Assembly: GCA_003667245.1 (NCBI GenBank)
Contig: RCNN01000108.1
Location: 1 to 64,000 of the forward strand
From: Heterostelium multicystogenum
Lineage: Eukaryota > Evosea > Eumycetozoa > Acytosteliales > Acytosteliaceae
DNA: 64,000 nt
Direction of reading: 5' to 3'
The translations under genes and the position numbers were made by a program. Of the stretch, positions 47,760-58,831 are shown one piece after another; positions within the stretch are counted from its first letter, which is position 1; every line of letters starts with the position of its first letter. The notes under the pieces were generated by a model. The model was given only the letters and a program-made list of their open reading frames with translations, did not search any database and was not told where the DNA came from.

Positions 47760-48211
47760 TTTACATAAGATGTGAGTAAACTGAGGAAAAAACTTAAATG
47801 ATGGAGTTTTGACAGTCCAATTTATTTTCTTCTAATGTTGAGAAAAAATATTTTAAATTAAAGTTTAAAATAAAAAAAATTTTAAAGTTTCAATTTTTAT
47901 GGTTTTTTTTAAGTTTATTTATATCTCTTACGATGTGTAGGAGTGATAATTTATAATGATTTCAGTCAACCTCCGACACCTCTTCCATTAATCCCACTTT
48001 CAACAATGGTAAGATCAATGAACTGGTCATTCAACAATGTTGCAAAATCATTTGTTTTCATTTGCACTTTTGAAACTTTGTTTTGATAATATCAAGAGAT
48101 CCCAGAATAATCGTTATATTTGATCATAAAGGTTTCAAAATCCAAAAATCACTCATCTCTTTTCCAGAATTAAAAAAGTGAAAATGAGAATTTTTAAGAT
48201 TTTCATATATT
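47760..48211. other. Spacer with short coding-like stretch
   Basis: On the minus strand at 48062-47970, the frame MKTNDFATLLNDQFIDLTIV continues to INGRGVGG and a stop. It has coding-like composition but only 30 codons, so it may be a relic or a short peptide gene. The rest is AT-rich upstream of the tRNA gene. Confidence 0.3.
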
Positions 48212-48293
48212 GTACTCTTGGCCGAGTTGGTCTAAGGCGTCAGTTTAAGGCACTGATTTCTTCGGAAGCGTGGGTTCAAATCCCACAGAGTAC
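48212..48293 (+). tRNA. tRNA-Leu (anticodon AAG)
   Basis: An 82-base type II tRNA gene. The acceptor stem is GTACTCT/AGAGTAC. The anticodon stem is TCAGT/ACTGA around loop TTAAGGC, giving anticodon AAG. A variable arm with a TTCGGAA turn follows. The T arm is GTGGG-TTCAAAT-CCCAC, with D-arm GGCCGAGTTGGTCTAAGGC. There is no intron, and the A and B boxes match pol III consensus. CCA is not encoded. A four-T run (48295-48298) follows as terminator. Confidence 0.93.
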
Positions 48294-48424
48294 ATTTTAG
48301 AAAGGAATTTCCGCAAGCGGTTTAATTTTATAAATTGTTTTCGCTCTCTGTCCGACCTTTGCTTTTGGCTATGTTCTTGAAAAAAAAACAGGAAAACGGG
48401 AAAAATGAAAAAAAAAAAAAAAAA

Positions 48425-48533
48425 ATATATATATTTCGGACAATCACGACTGTCCCTTTGTGTCGTGAAATATATATATATATGGTACACTGTGAGGTTC
48501 TGACCCTCACCATTTATTATTTAAGTAATAAAT
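48425..48533 (+). ncRNA. Structured RNA candidate with H-type pseudoknot
   Basis: GGACA (48438-48442) pairs with TGTCC (48451-48455), while CACGAC (48445-48450), in its loop, pairs with GTCGTG (48462-48467). Loops are 2, 0 and 6 bases, ideal for a stacked H-type pseudoknot. Long AU arms (ATATATATTT / AAATATATAT) close it outside. Two more hairpins follow: GTGAGG/CCTCAC (48492-48510) and ATTTATTA/TAATAAAT (48512-48533). It sits between two poly(A) runs, so it may be a retroposed small RNA or a functional part of an element. No known RNA family was recognised. Confidence 0.4.
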
Positions 48534-48581
48534 TATGATCCACTGGATGATTAAAAATAAAAAAAAAAAAAAAAAAAAAAA

Positions 48582-48974
48582 GAATAGCTGATGTGGTATG
48601 GTAGTCTGCTTGTGACGCCTTAGGTCGTGGGTTCGAATCCCGGGTTTTCCAGTTTTTCCCCATACACTTCCAGTGAACCCATGAACTTTCAAGTCTGTAT
48701 GATACCATCCCGCCATGAAGAATATGTAAATTGACAAGCGAAGCCCTCAACTACGTAAACCATTGGTGTACTCTTAAAATCTTCTGTCGCTTCGAAATAC
48801 TTAACAGTCCACTGTTGAAACACCTTGCTCCAAATAATAATAGGCAGTCATGCCTCTATAAAATGATGGTCATCACAACCGGCCTGTGGTTGTAAAAAGA
48901 AATCTGTAGGCTTCTAAACCCTACCTTAAATAAACAACTGTATGGTTATAACAACAAAAAAAAAAAAAAAAAAC
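48582..48974 (+). mobile_element. tRNA-derived SINE-like element
   Basis: The segment begins with a tRNA-like head: A box TAGCTGATGTGG (48585-48596) and a perfect B box GGTTCGAATCC (48630-48640), 33 bases apart as in tRNA genes. The head cannot fold into a proper cloverleaf: anticodon and T stems are mismatched. About 310 bases of unrelated body follow, then a 19-base poly(A). Head, body and A-tail are the classic SINE layout. The anticodon-like loop TTGTGAC hints at a tRNA-His origin, weakly. Confidence 0.55.
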
Positions 48975-49459
48975 AAAAATCTCTGTCCCCACCAGGCTGA
49001 TGCAGGCAGCTTAGATGTGGAGGTACAGAATACTGCTTGTGCATAGAAATCATGGGTTAGCCTCACCATGTCGACTCTCATTGGCCGTCGTTAGAACTTA
49101 ACCTAATTGAACAAGAGAAAATCTGCAGAAGGCGTGACTTTGACACTACGACGCTACCCCCTTGCCTCATTCTCATCTTTGGTAGATAGCATCATTTTAG
49201 TTCCTCAAGATACAAACTCTCAGTTGTTAATCAACTTGATGGTTCCGGTCGATGGATCCAATTAAATAAAGCTTAATACTTCTTTTATTACCTCCTTAAA
49301 AAAAAAAAAAAAGCTTTTATACATTCCAATGACTCCAACTTCAAGAAATCATCTTAACAAACCTGTATGCTATTGCGATATCTTTCATATGACGTTGTCC
49401 AAGATTGACCAAATAAATGAATGAACTCTGAGAGCAACAATGTAGATTTCAATGAATTA

Positions 49460-50847
49460 TTAATCCAATCCTAGTCTTTGTTTTATTTTATTGATTAAAT
49501 CAGTCTCATTTTTTAGACCTGCTGTAGGCTTAATATTTAGTAGTGTACATAGTTGCTCCAACTCTTCTCGACTATAATTATTATTGAAATCTTGTTAGTT
49601 GAAATCATTACCTATAGGTATTATATTTAGGAATCTACGATAGATATAATAATTACCTGGAAATACCATTGTTGAAATTGATATTAAAAAAAAGGAGTGA
49701 ATTTTCCAAGCATTTTCTTTGATTTCAACTTGGAGTGTATTTCCAAATTATTCTTCTTGATCTCAAACATAGTTTTGGATCCATCTATTCTCTCTGAGCG
49801 ATCAAACAGATATCTGTCCTTCACCAATTCCAGTTTTATATCGGTATACTTTTCTATTTTATTGGATACTAAATGTAAAAGATATATTAATTTAGTTCAT
49901 TGATCCTGGATATTTCTGGAATACATACAATATGATACAAATTGATCTTCATTGCCTGGCAACTTCAGTACATTACCATTGTTTATGCTATTTGGCTGCC
50001 TAGACTGTTGTGGCGTTGTTTTAAACGCATTTCTAAGCTGATTGGTTATTAACAATGAACAGTTGGAATGCTTAATATGGTCTGACAGTTGAGATAGAGC
50101 ATCATCTAACCATTTATATTTGATAGAAGCAGTATTGCTGCTTTCTAGTTGATCCTGTGGAATTAGTCCTGCAAGACTATCAATAACAATAATATTAAAC
50201 AGCTTTTGCTTCAGTGATTTAGTAACTATATCTATTGCTTGCTCTGCATATCTAGGCTGCGAAATGAATGCTCTATTTAGATCTACGCCGAGTGTCGAGG
50301 CCCAGTCGTAGCTGAATGAGTTTTCAGTATCAATGAATAGAGATGTTGCCGATGGATCCACCTTTTGGAGACATGAAATGAGATGAAGTGCAAAAGTCGA
50401 CTTTCCACTCGATGACTCACCACTGATCTCTGTGATATGATTCTTAGGGATGCCACCTATTCCCAACTGATAGTCAAGTGACAGAACTCCACTCGAAATA
50501 ACATCCAGCTTTTCAAACTCACCAAGCTCATACCAAGATGTATCATATGATTTGTATTGCTGATCACTATCTTCCTCGTCTTCTTCATTCTCATTGTCTT
50601 TACTTCTATTCCGATAAATCCTTCTATCTATCTCATTCTTTTGTTTTGACAATCGAAGCTTCTCGCTCTCACTCAATTTGGATAGTGCACCTTTATTTAC
50701 AATGACATTTGTTGGCTGACTTGAATACAATCTAGAACCAGAGCTAATAGTTCTGCGACTGCCTAAGAGAAATATTTTATTTGTAATCATAATACAACAT
50801 AAGTTCAATTTGTGAAATTGATTGTGTGTGAGATCAGATGTCAGCAT
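49460..50847 (-). CDS. recA: RecA homologue, probably mitochondrial
   Basis: Bacterial-type RecA for recombination repair, nuclear-encoded. The N-terminus is basic and Ser-rich (ITNKIFLLGSRRTISSGSRLY), fitting mitochondrial import; Met at about 50790 may be the real start. Motifs: GVLSLDYQLGIGGIPKNHIT, Walker A GESSSGKSTFALH, SLFIDTENSFSYDWASTLGV and Walker B NIIVIDSLAGLIPQ. LITNQLRNAF is the L2 region. Exons are 50847-49929, 49868-49657 and 49571-49460, with joins SY-LSNKIE and GIS-SREELEQL. One break lies in the run of eight T near 49690. Length and end (TDLINKIKQRLGLD) fit a complete protein. Confidence 0.88.
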
Positions 50848-51008
50848 TTGGGTCCACCAAATTTTAAAATAAATCTTAAAAAAGGATTATTAATATTATG
50901 ACAGTAGATTACAAGGAACAGTTTCAGTTGACTGAGGTCTTATCAAATAGTTATACAGTTGATTGAGTTTAGTTTGCAATATAAATAGTATAAAAGTTTG
51001 GTTGAAGA

Positions 51009-51750
51009 TCAAGTATCTTCAAATGGTACTATACAAGAATCTCTACATGTTTCGCAAGTGCAAAGATGTGAACATGGGATAATGCTGCCATTGTATCCTT
51101 TCTCTTCGTTGTAGATAAAAGTAAGCTTGAAGTTTGGAGCTAAGAGAGTGAATACACCAGAGAAAAACTCTTGATAGGTTGGGAAAAGTAGATAGGAAGG
51201 CGGTTCTCCACTAATTTGGGTATCACGACAGGAGTTATAAAGACCCTCTGCAAATCTTGGAGTGAGGTAATAGTCTATTGAAATTATCTGGTCATCGTTG
51301 TGGTCAACTTCGGATGGGACCACATGTGTACTTTGGTAGGGACTGCATAAAGCAGCGCACCACAGTTGTCTGATGTTAATCATGCAGGAGGTGCATTCCT
51401 CAAACATCTGATTTGTAAACTTTATATGGTTCGCCAAAAGTGTGCTTTGGGCATATGTACAGCATACTTCTGTCGAATAGGATTGATCAAATTGACAAGT
51501 TCCCGGTGCTATTGGTGGATTTGGCTGAGATGAAGTTAGAACTTCCAAGTCAACGTTATGATTTGATATGATATCAATTACATACAACAAAAGGAAGGGA
51601 ATCACTAACAAAAAAACTAGAACTTGACTCTTTCATCGAGCAGCCCATCGCCGGTGGTCTCGAGACTGGGCTATATGAAGATGTCGACGAGGCAAATAGT
51701 AGTGGATAAAGATATACAAACACCAAAAGGTGGACAAAATACATTTTCAT
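51009..51750 (-). CDS. Stand-alone NPC1 N-terminal-like secreted protein
   Basis: Exon 1 (51750-51586) encodes a signal peptide (MKMYFVHLLVFVYLYPLLFA), then SRPPAMGCSMKES. Exon 2 (51524-51009) joins as PFV-PNPPIAPGTC. The Cys pattern EVCCTYAQSTLL, ECTSCMINIRQLWCAALCSP and the end CSHLCTCETCRDSC match the sterol-binding N-terminal domain of Niemann-Pick C1. The protein stops there: no membrane segments or sterol-sensing domain follow. Total about 227 residues. It may carry lipid in lysosomes or outside the cell, by analogy only. No frame breaks. Confidence 0.72.
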
Positions 51751-52072
51751 TCTTTTTTATTCACTACATTCAATAAATATTAATTGATATTACTTGAAGG
51801 TAAAAGTATAAACTTTAAGAAGTTGAATCAAACAGCTTGAAGTACAACAGCAACAACCGCATAAGGTTATTTTGATATTTGTTTGTAACATCATTAATCT
51901 CATTTAAACCACTCACTTCCAAGATTTTTCAGTGAATTGTCCCTTACCTCAAGAATTAATGGGCTACAAGATAGATTGTAATTTATGACCATGAACAAAT
52001 TACAATAATATATACACTAATGATAATAACAATTATCACTCAAGTAGAATTCTTTATATGTGAATTGTTTGT
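51751..52072. other. Spacer
   Basis: AT-rich 322 bases, promoter of the NPC1-N-like gene and 3' flank of the helicase gene. Nothing else seen. Confidence 0.5.
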
Positions 52073-54602
52073 TTATTCGGTCGCTGTTGTTGTTGTTGAT
52101 GCCTTTGAGCCATAGTATTTGGGACATAGCTCTGGTAACCAAGAGGGTTCAATGGGGATAACGTTTCTTGCAAATGGTTTACTGGTGATGGTTAGTTCAT
52201 TGTATAAAATATATTGTGGCTTTACATCAAAGAGGAATGATGTAGGGTGAATGTGAATCTCTCTGTTGTCGACCATTGTCTTGTACTTCTTATCGGGCTG
52301 AAGCACTGCAACATTCAAAAAGAAACCTGTAATAAAACATCTTCTGACTCTCTCTGTCTCATTCTGGCACGATGTCAACTTGATCTTAGAGTTTCCACAA
52401 TACTCAACCAGCTGTTCAAATACATTCTGTTCAATCGATTCAAATTATTAGCCCTATACTATTTACCATCGGATAATAAGAAATGATCGTTCGATACTTA
52501 CAACAACTTTAACCATAGATTTTGTATTGATGAAATGATCGTAGCACCACTGTAAGTTACCATTGACCTTTTGATACTCTCTAAATACATTGAGGAGAGT
52601 CAAGTGATCACCCTCAGGTGAGAAGAATATCTTTTTGATGGCTTCGACCTCGGCCAGCTTGTCTTTGGGTGCATAAAATATTGACTCGACAGACAGCATA
52701 CTGATGATAATGATTACCTCCTCTACACATTCGAATGCCTATGAATTAATTTATTGACAGACATATAGATACATTAGTATTAATAAAGCATTTGATTGCT
52801 TGAAGCTTGATTGATAGGTACCTGTGATTGTATTAATGTTTTACTATACATTGGCTCCAACGGGAATTGAGACATTCTCTTGCCCAGCTCCGTTAGCTTG
52901 CCTTTGTTGTCGAGTGCATCCAGACAATAGAGTTGCTCAAGTGACTTGTGGACTGTAGGGAGTGGTGGTCTCTCTAAGAAATCAAAGGAAAGCACGTCAT
53001 CAATACCAATAGTCTTGAGCTGAAGAATTACATTGGCGATGTTGGAACGCTTTATCTCTGGTATGGATGAATGGTCCATCTTTCCAAAAGTTTCCTCTGT
53101 ATAGAGACGATAGCATTGTCCTGGGAACTCACGACCTGCTCTACCAGTACGCTGTTGTGCAGATGCCTTGGAAATTGGGATCACTGTCAAGGTATCGATA
53201 CCAATCTTGGCATTGTAGAGTCTAGATTTGACAACACCTGTATCTACGACATAGCGAATACCATTGATTGTCAATGAGGTCTCTGCAATAATTGGTGGCA
53301 ATAATCACCTTTCTTGTGCCTTTAGGGGCACGCTCGAATACCTTCATCTGTTGCTCCTGTGGCATTGCAGAATAGATTGGACAAACCAGCAGTTGCTTGG
53401 CAGTCGATGGCAATCTTGGTATCCTCTCGTTCAACAACTTCTCGAGAGTGTCAATCTCCTCTCTACCTGTCAAAAATACAAGAATATCTCCATTCTCGTC
53501 GTCCTCTGTGCTGGTGCTCTCATTGCTGTTGTTGACATCCAAATGAATTTGAAGAACTGTGACCAATGCTGCATCGAGGTAGTCTTTCTGCGACTCCTCA
53601 CAATAGAAGATACGCACGGGGAACTGACGTCCCTCGATATAGAGGATTGGTGCTCCATTGAAATACCGTGAGAAAAGCTCTGCATCAAGGGTGGCAGACA
53701 TAATTACGATTCGGAGCGATGGTCGTTTTGCCTGTATTCCTTTGATGAGTGCAAAAAGCACGTCTGTATTAAGAGTACGCTCATGGGCTTCGTCCAGTAT
53801 GATAACAGAGTATCGCTTCAGCATTGGATCGATCATAGCCTCACGTACCAACATACCGTCGGTCATATATTTCAGACGAGTCTGCTCCGAAGTATTATCG
53901 TCGAAACGCACACAATATCCAACTTCATTGCCAACTTCTCCGCCATCAATCTCCTCAGCCACTCTTTTGGCAATCGAGATGGCGGCAACTCTTCTGGGCT
54001 GGGTGATGGCAATAACACCATTCTTTGTCCATCCATCTTCTCTCAGAAATTGAGGTATCTCTGGAATTCATTTCAGTCCATTTCAAGTATTTGTTTGTAT
54101 ATCCAATTTAAAAACAACATTATGACATTAAGATGTGCGCCACTATTTTCCAATCGGATTGAGCTTTACTTACGTGTTGTTTTACCGGTACCAGTTTCGG
54201 AAATGATGACAACGGTAGGGTGTTTTCTTATATTTTCTAGCAATGCTTCTCTTGCTGTATTTCCATCGCACCAAATGAACGATAATGAATGTCAATAGAT
54301 GTTCTTGATGTATCACATGATCATGCTCAAGTAGCAATCTTGCAAGACCTACCAGTATATACAGGTAAATTCAGTTTTTGTTGTCTAATTTCATTTTGCC
54401 TCTGTAGTTTTTTTTCATCTATATCTTTATCACCGACACTCTTATTTATATCTTTACCAATACCATTTGTACTATTGCTTCTATTGATACCGTTACTGTT
54501 ACTGTTGTTGTTGTTTGACAATCTTAATCTTTGTTGTTGTAGAGCCTGTCTTTTCTTTGAGTTTTTATCAATCTTTTTAATGTTTAATGTTGGTGGAACC
54601 AT
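52073..54602 (-). CDS. dhx33: DEAH-box RNA helicase, DHX33-like
   Basis: ATP-dependent RNA helicase; DHX33 relatives act in rRNA production and translation. Five exons: 54602-54353, 54254-54174, 54060-52822, 52738-52502 and 52426-52073; all joins are in frame. Motifs are NLPVYTG, Walker A SETGTGKTTQIPQFL, TQPRRVAA, DEAH in VIILDEAHERTLNTD, SAT in IVIMSATLDAELF, LVFLTGREEID, and QQRTGRAGREFPGQCYRLY. The HA2/OB end (IFFSPEGDHLTLLNVFREY) and HPTSFLFDVKPQYILYNEL complete it. The Walker A has Ser-Glu for the usual Gly-Glu. One extra base near 53290 splits TNIAETS; a relic copy at 6140-6309 keeps the correct text. N-terminus has an Asn/Ser run. Confidence 0.92.
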
Positions 54603-55103
54603 TGTAATCAAACAGTAGAATGCAATAGGCAAAGCAATCTATCTAATTCTCTGTTGTTGTGTAAAGTGATTTTTAATTAATTAAAAAACAGAATTCTTCG
54701 TTCGTTTTTATTTTTAAAAAATTAAATTTCATTACAATTCAAGTGATAATAATACTAGTAGATCTAATCTAATTAATTGTTTAAGTAACTTTATCTGATA
54801 TCATCCTTTCATTAGTCTTGAAAATAGATTGATAAAAATGACTAATTATTTTTTACTATTTTGATAAACAAATAAAGATTAGATCTGATTCAAATAAATA
54901 AGATTCAGAACAGCTTAGTTTTTTAATAATTGTTAAGTGTAATTTCAAATGTACATGTATCAAGATTTATTTGTCGATTTTAAATATACTTTTTTTTGTT
55001 TCTTTTTTTTTTTTGCTATTTAATTTTTAATAAAGTACAAAGAGTTTTCTACTCAATTGAACTTATCTTTAAAAAAAAAAATTAGTACTAAAAATTAATA
55101 TAT
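54603..55103. other. Spacer, helicase promoter and 14-3-3 3' flank
   Basis: AT-rich 501 bases with poly-T runs near 54985-55015. No gene seen. Confidence 0.5.
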
Positions 55104-56043
55104 TTAATCGTCCTTCTTTTCGGTATCCTCTTCAGCTTTAGATTCTAAAGTATGGTTAGTGATTTGCGCTTGGTTATCATTGGATAATGTTATGATACAT
55201 ACCACTTCCTTGGATATCAGATGTCCATAAGGTCAAATTGTCACGCAACAATTGCATGATCAAAGTGGAATCTTTGTATGAATCTTCAGAAAGGGTGTCC
55301 AACTCAGCGATGGCATCGTCAAAAGCGTTTTTAGCTAAATTACAGGCTCTCTCCGGGGAGTTCAAAATTTCATAGTAAAAGACAGAGAAGTTAAGGGCGA
55401 GACCCAAACGGATTGGGTGTGTTGGTGGCAATTCGACGACTGCAATATCGTTGGCAGATTTGTAGGCGAGCAATGATGACTCGGCAGCACCCTTACGAGC
55501 TTGACCTGAGGCAAACTCGGCCAAATAACGGAAGTAATCTCCCTTCATCTTGTAGTAGAAAACACGTGATTCACCAGTCTTGCTAGATTGGATCAAGTTT
55601 TGGTCAAGGACAGAGAGGATATCGTGACAGATGTCAGAGAGTTCCTTCTCGACCTTAGACTTGTACTCCTTGATCTTCTTTACATTTCCTTCGTTACCCT
55701 TGCTCTCTTCCTTTTGCTCGATGGATGAGATGATTCTCCATGAGGCACGACGGGCACCAATGACATTCTTATAAGCAACAGACAACAAATTACGTTCCTC
55801 AACAGACAATTCAATATCCATTTGAGCGACCTTCTTCATTGACTCGACCATTTCTTTAAATATGGAAAGAGATTAAATAAATAGAAAAAAAACAAAAAAG
55901 AAAAGATACAAATAATTTTGTTAATAAAAGTGAACTTGTTTGGTGGATATTTTACAGCTGATTAGATCGTTACCATCGTATCTCTCGGCTTGCTCAGCAA
56001 GCTTGGCCATGTAGACGTTTTCTTCTCTATCTTTGGTTGCCAT
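55104..56043 (-). CDS. fttB: 14-3-3 protein
   Basis: 14-3-3 dimers bind phospho-Ser/Thr motifs in signalling proteins. Exons are 56043-55974 ([20 protein letters not shown]), 55853-55203 and 55144-55104, with joins YD-EMVESM and GSG-ESKAEED; all unbroken. Signatures: [20 protein letters not shown] with the phosphate-binding Lys and Arg, [15 protein letters not shown] with Arg-Tyr, and [20 protein letters not shown] plus [14 protein letters not shown]. The C-terminal tail is short and acidic (EEDTEKKDD). Length of about 250 residues fits the family. The symbol follows the D. discoideum orthologue name and is less certain than the product. Confidence 0.95.
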
Positions 56044-57850
56044 TCTGTATGATTATGAGGATGATGTATGAGTTAGATTTAGTTGTTGTAAATAAATAAA
56101 AAGAGATATCAAAAAAGTTAGAATTATAAAGTTTATGATGGTGGATATTTAATTTGGTGTGTTGAACAAAAACAAAAAAAATTGAATTCAAAAATTAAAA
56201 AAAAAATAAACCAAAAATTTTTGAATTAAAAAAAAAATAATAATAATTAATTTTTGTTTTGTTATGTTTCCTTCCTGCACACAATGATCTTAAGATTAAT
56301 ATAGAGCTGAGATACTAATTTTGGTGTTGAAAATAGTTTTTGGAATCGACAATAAATATTGAGGTCGCTATGCCTTGTCATAGTATGATTGATATGTTGC
56401 AATGATTGAATTGATTCGATTCGATTGATTTATTCAGTCGGTCAGACTGATTATGAATGAATTGATTAGGTTGATTATGTAGATCCATCTTTAGTCAATT
56501 GGTTGACTACCTTTCAATCTATCAATCAAAGTTATATTTTTTGCCGGTCCATTTGTCATTCATTGTATATTCAATAGTTGTAGAGAAGTGGAATCATATT
56601 TTGAAATGAATGTATCTTAAAATCTAGTTTGTATCATTCTTACTTGATTTACTGAATTGGATTGTGATTTTAAAGGAGTGAAATATTTAGTTTAAAATGA
56701 ATTGAAGCAATAATTATAATTATAATTATTATTAGGGTATAAGTGAAAGATTGGATAAATATTATTAATATTATTAATGATACAAAATCACCTCCAAAAA
56801 TCAAATAAAAAAAAACAAAATAAATAATAATAATAAAAATAATTATTATAATTGTATTTATTCAATCCAATTCAACCAAAAGTGATTGTTGTTGTTGTTG
56901 TTGTTATTATTTACTAAGATGGGGGAGAAATGAAAAGAAAGCAAATAAAAGGATTCAATTGGTTTGAATGATTGGTGATTGATTGATTGATAAGAATATC
57001 AAAAATAAATTTATATAATGCTAATAACAAGAATAACCACCCACAATAATAATATTATTAATAATAATATTATTAATATTTATAATTAAAATTAACTTCT
57101 ACTTGTTGCAACAACAAAAACAACAAACAGCTAAAAAGTAAAACAAAAGACCAGCAACAACAATAACAATAACAACTGTAATAAATAAAAGACTAGAATA
57201 GATTAGACTGCGGATACATTGAATATAGATAACAATCAAATCAGTTTTTGAAAATTGATAGTTGATGATTGATTGATTGATTGATTAAATTGATATGATT
57301 GACTTGATGACAGCTCTGTCTGCAGTAGGAGTTGAGTGGATTTGAGTGTTGGGTGTGGAGTTGAGTTGGAAATAAATCTTACTTATTTTGTTTATGTGTG
57401 TGTATGTGTATTATGTATATATATGAAATTAGTTATGAAATGGATGGTAGTATGTAATAATGAATAAGTGATAGAGTGAGGTTGTTGGAAATTGGAAGAA
57501 GCACGATGGAGGAAGGGTGGGTGGGCTCACCTTGCTCCTGCTGAATTTTTTTTGTTTTTATTATTGAAGGAATAGCCAATGGGTGGGGGGAACAGATGAT
57601 GTGAACTTTAATTAAAATATTTTATTTGATTTTTGGTCACACCCATTTTCAAAATCAAAATTTGATTTTTTAAATTAAATTAGAATCTATCGAAATTTGA
57701 GTTGTTTTTCAGCAACAATAAATTATAATAAAAACATAGATGGAGGTGGGAGAGGGTAAGGTCTCTCGGGTAAGCTACCAGTATCATTAGCACGCAACCA
57801 TGACACGCAGGTGTCAGATAACGTTATTGTGATTTCCTATGACCTGTTGT
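56044..57850. other. Long intergenic region upstream of 14-3-3
   Basis: About 1.8 kb of AT-rich DNA with GATT, TAA and GTT microsatellites (57250-57290). I see no gene. The part nearest 56043 is the 14-3-3 promoter. Confidence 0.5.
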
Positions 57851-57992
57851 TGCTGCTGCTACAGTATTGGGATCGTGATGAGAATATCTTTTGTGACCTC
57901 CACGAAACTATTCAAACTATAGATATCTTCTGGAGTGTAAAAAACTGATCGATCAACCAGCACGCCAACCAAGATTGGCTTAGCCTAATGCT
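57850..57992 (-). pseudogene. Unassigned exon-like stretch
   Basis: After an acceptor-like CATTAG, the minus strand from about 57985 reads AKPILVGVLVDRSVFYTPED, then IYSLNSFVEVTKDILITIPI and a stop. It is distinctly GC-richer than its surroundings and protein-like. Another frame continues with a short Gln run. No upstream exon could be joined. It may be a relic or the last exon of an unrecognised gene. Confidence 0.3.
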
Positions 57993-58117
57993 TTGCTTTG
58001 TTTTGATTTGGTTCAGATAAGATATTTCTATTATTATTATTATTATTATTATTGATATTGGTTGTTTAGACAAGACATGTTGTTTGGTTTATTATTATGG
58101 GGATAGTATTTAGTTAG

Positions 58118-58831
58118 TTAGATGTCGTGTTGTTGTTGCCCTTGTTGTCCTGGTAAAAAGTATTGATCAATTCTTTGATTGAGAAGGCTTAGTTGTGTAT
58201 TAAAATTTTGCAAGTCTTTGTTGTTGTCTATGAGAATGTTGGACAATTGCAGGACCGCTGCAACTTGTTGTCCCTTGGGGTCGGGATTATTGGACTCACG
58301 CTGGTCAATCTTTAGAAACTCTTCGTAGGACAGTGGTCCAGTTTCTCCAACTCTTGCTCGCGACACCAGCCTTTGGTAACGCACCTCCGGCTTGCAATCA
58401 ACCCCAACCAGACAGAATCTGTGCTTGCCAGCTCTCAGTTCTTTGACTTCATCGGGATGTCTAATTGAATCAATGACATAGTTCCTGCTTGAGTCTAAAT
58501 TCTTCAATATCATAGATGCCAAAATACCAGCGCCAAACTCTAGCCGCAGCATTCAGCAAGCAATTAGTTAGTTTCACTGAGTTCATCATCACCATTGCCA
58601 ATAGCCAAGCTATTTGATTGACTTACGATTCCTGAGCTCATTGCCCATCGCTATGAGATTATCTCTTGTTTCTGGTATGTTTCTTTGCTTTAGTTCCTGT
58701 CTCAGTGCATCTGAAAGCGATAGTACACCATATCCTTGATCCTTAAAGTAGGAGCAAACGCTTGATTTGCCCGATGCATTCAGTCCACAAACACCTATGA
58801 TTCTTCCAATTGATTTTTGAATATTATTCAT
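58118..58831 (-). CDS. P-loop nucleoside/nucleotide kinase-like protein
   Basis: Exon 1 (58831-58627) has Walker A GVCGLNASGKSSV and LSLSDALRQELKQRNIPETR, with the Asp-Arg typical of small P-loop kinases. Exon 2 (58539-58118) joins as RN-QFGAGILASMIL and carries YVIDSIRHPDEVKELR (Walker B-like with conserved Arg), FCLVGVDCKPEVRYQRLVSR and the lid, ARVGETGPLSYEEFLKIDQR. This order matches the dephospho-CoA kinase-like / UPF0200 group, also found fused to dCMP deaminases. Here the protein ends after a Gln run, with no deaminase domain. Substrate unknown. No breaks. Confidence 0.75.

Larger units (their letters stand above)
48408..49312 (+). mobile_element. Row of poly(A)-tailed retroposon-like segments next to tRNA-Leu
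   Basis: Four A runs, 48408-48425 (18 A), 48559-48581 (23), 48956-48974 (19) and 49298-49312 (15), divide about 900 bases into pieces that each end in poly(A) on the plus strand. The sequence between them is visibly GC-richer than the surrounding spacers and has no open frames beyond chance. The row starts about 115 bases downstream of the tRNA-Leu gene. Dictyostelid non-LTR elements of the TRE3 class insert just downstream of tRNA genes, so tRNA-targeted retroposition is the best explanation. I saw no clear target-site duplications. Confidence 0.55.

Noticed and set aside
48245..48750. Minus-strand open frames reading VGFEPTLPKKS and GIRTHDLRRH
   Set aside because: They are antisense translations of the tRNA-Leu gene and the tRNA-like SINE head, a well-known annotation artefact.
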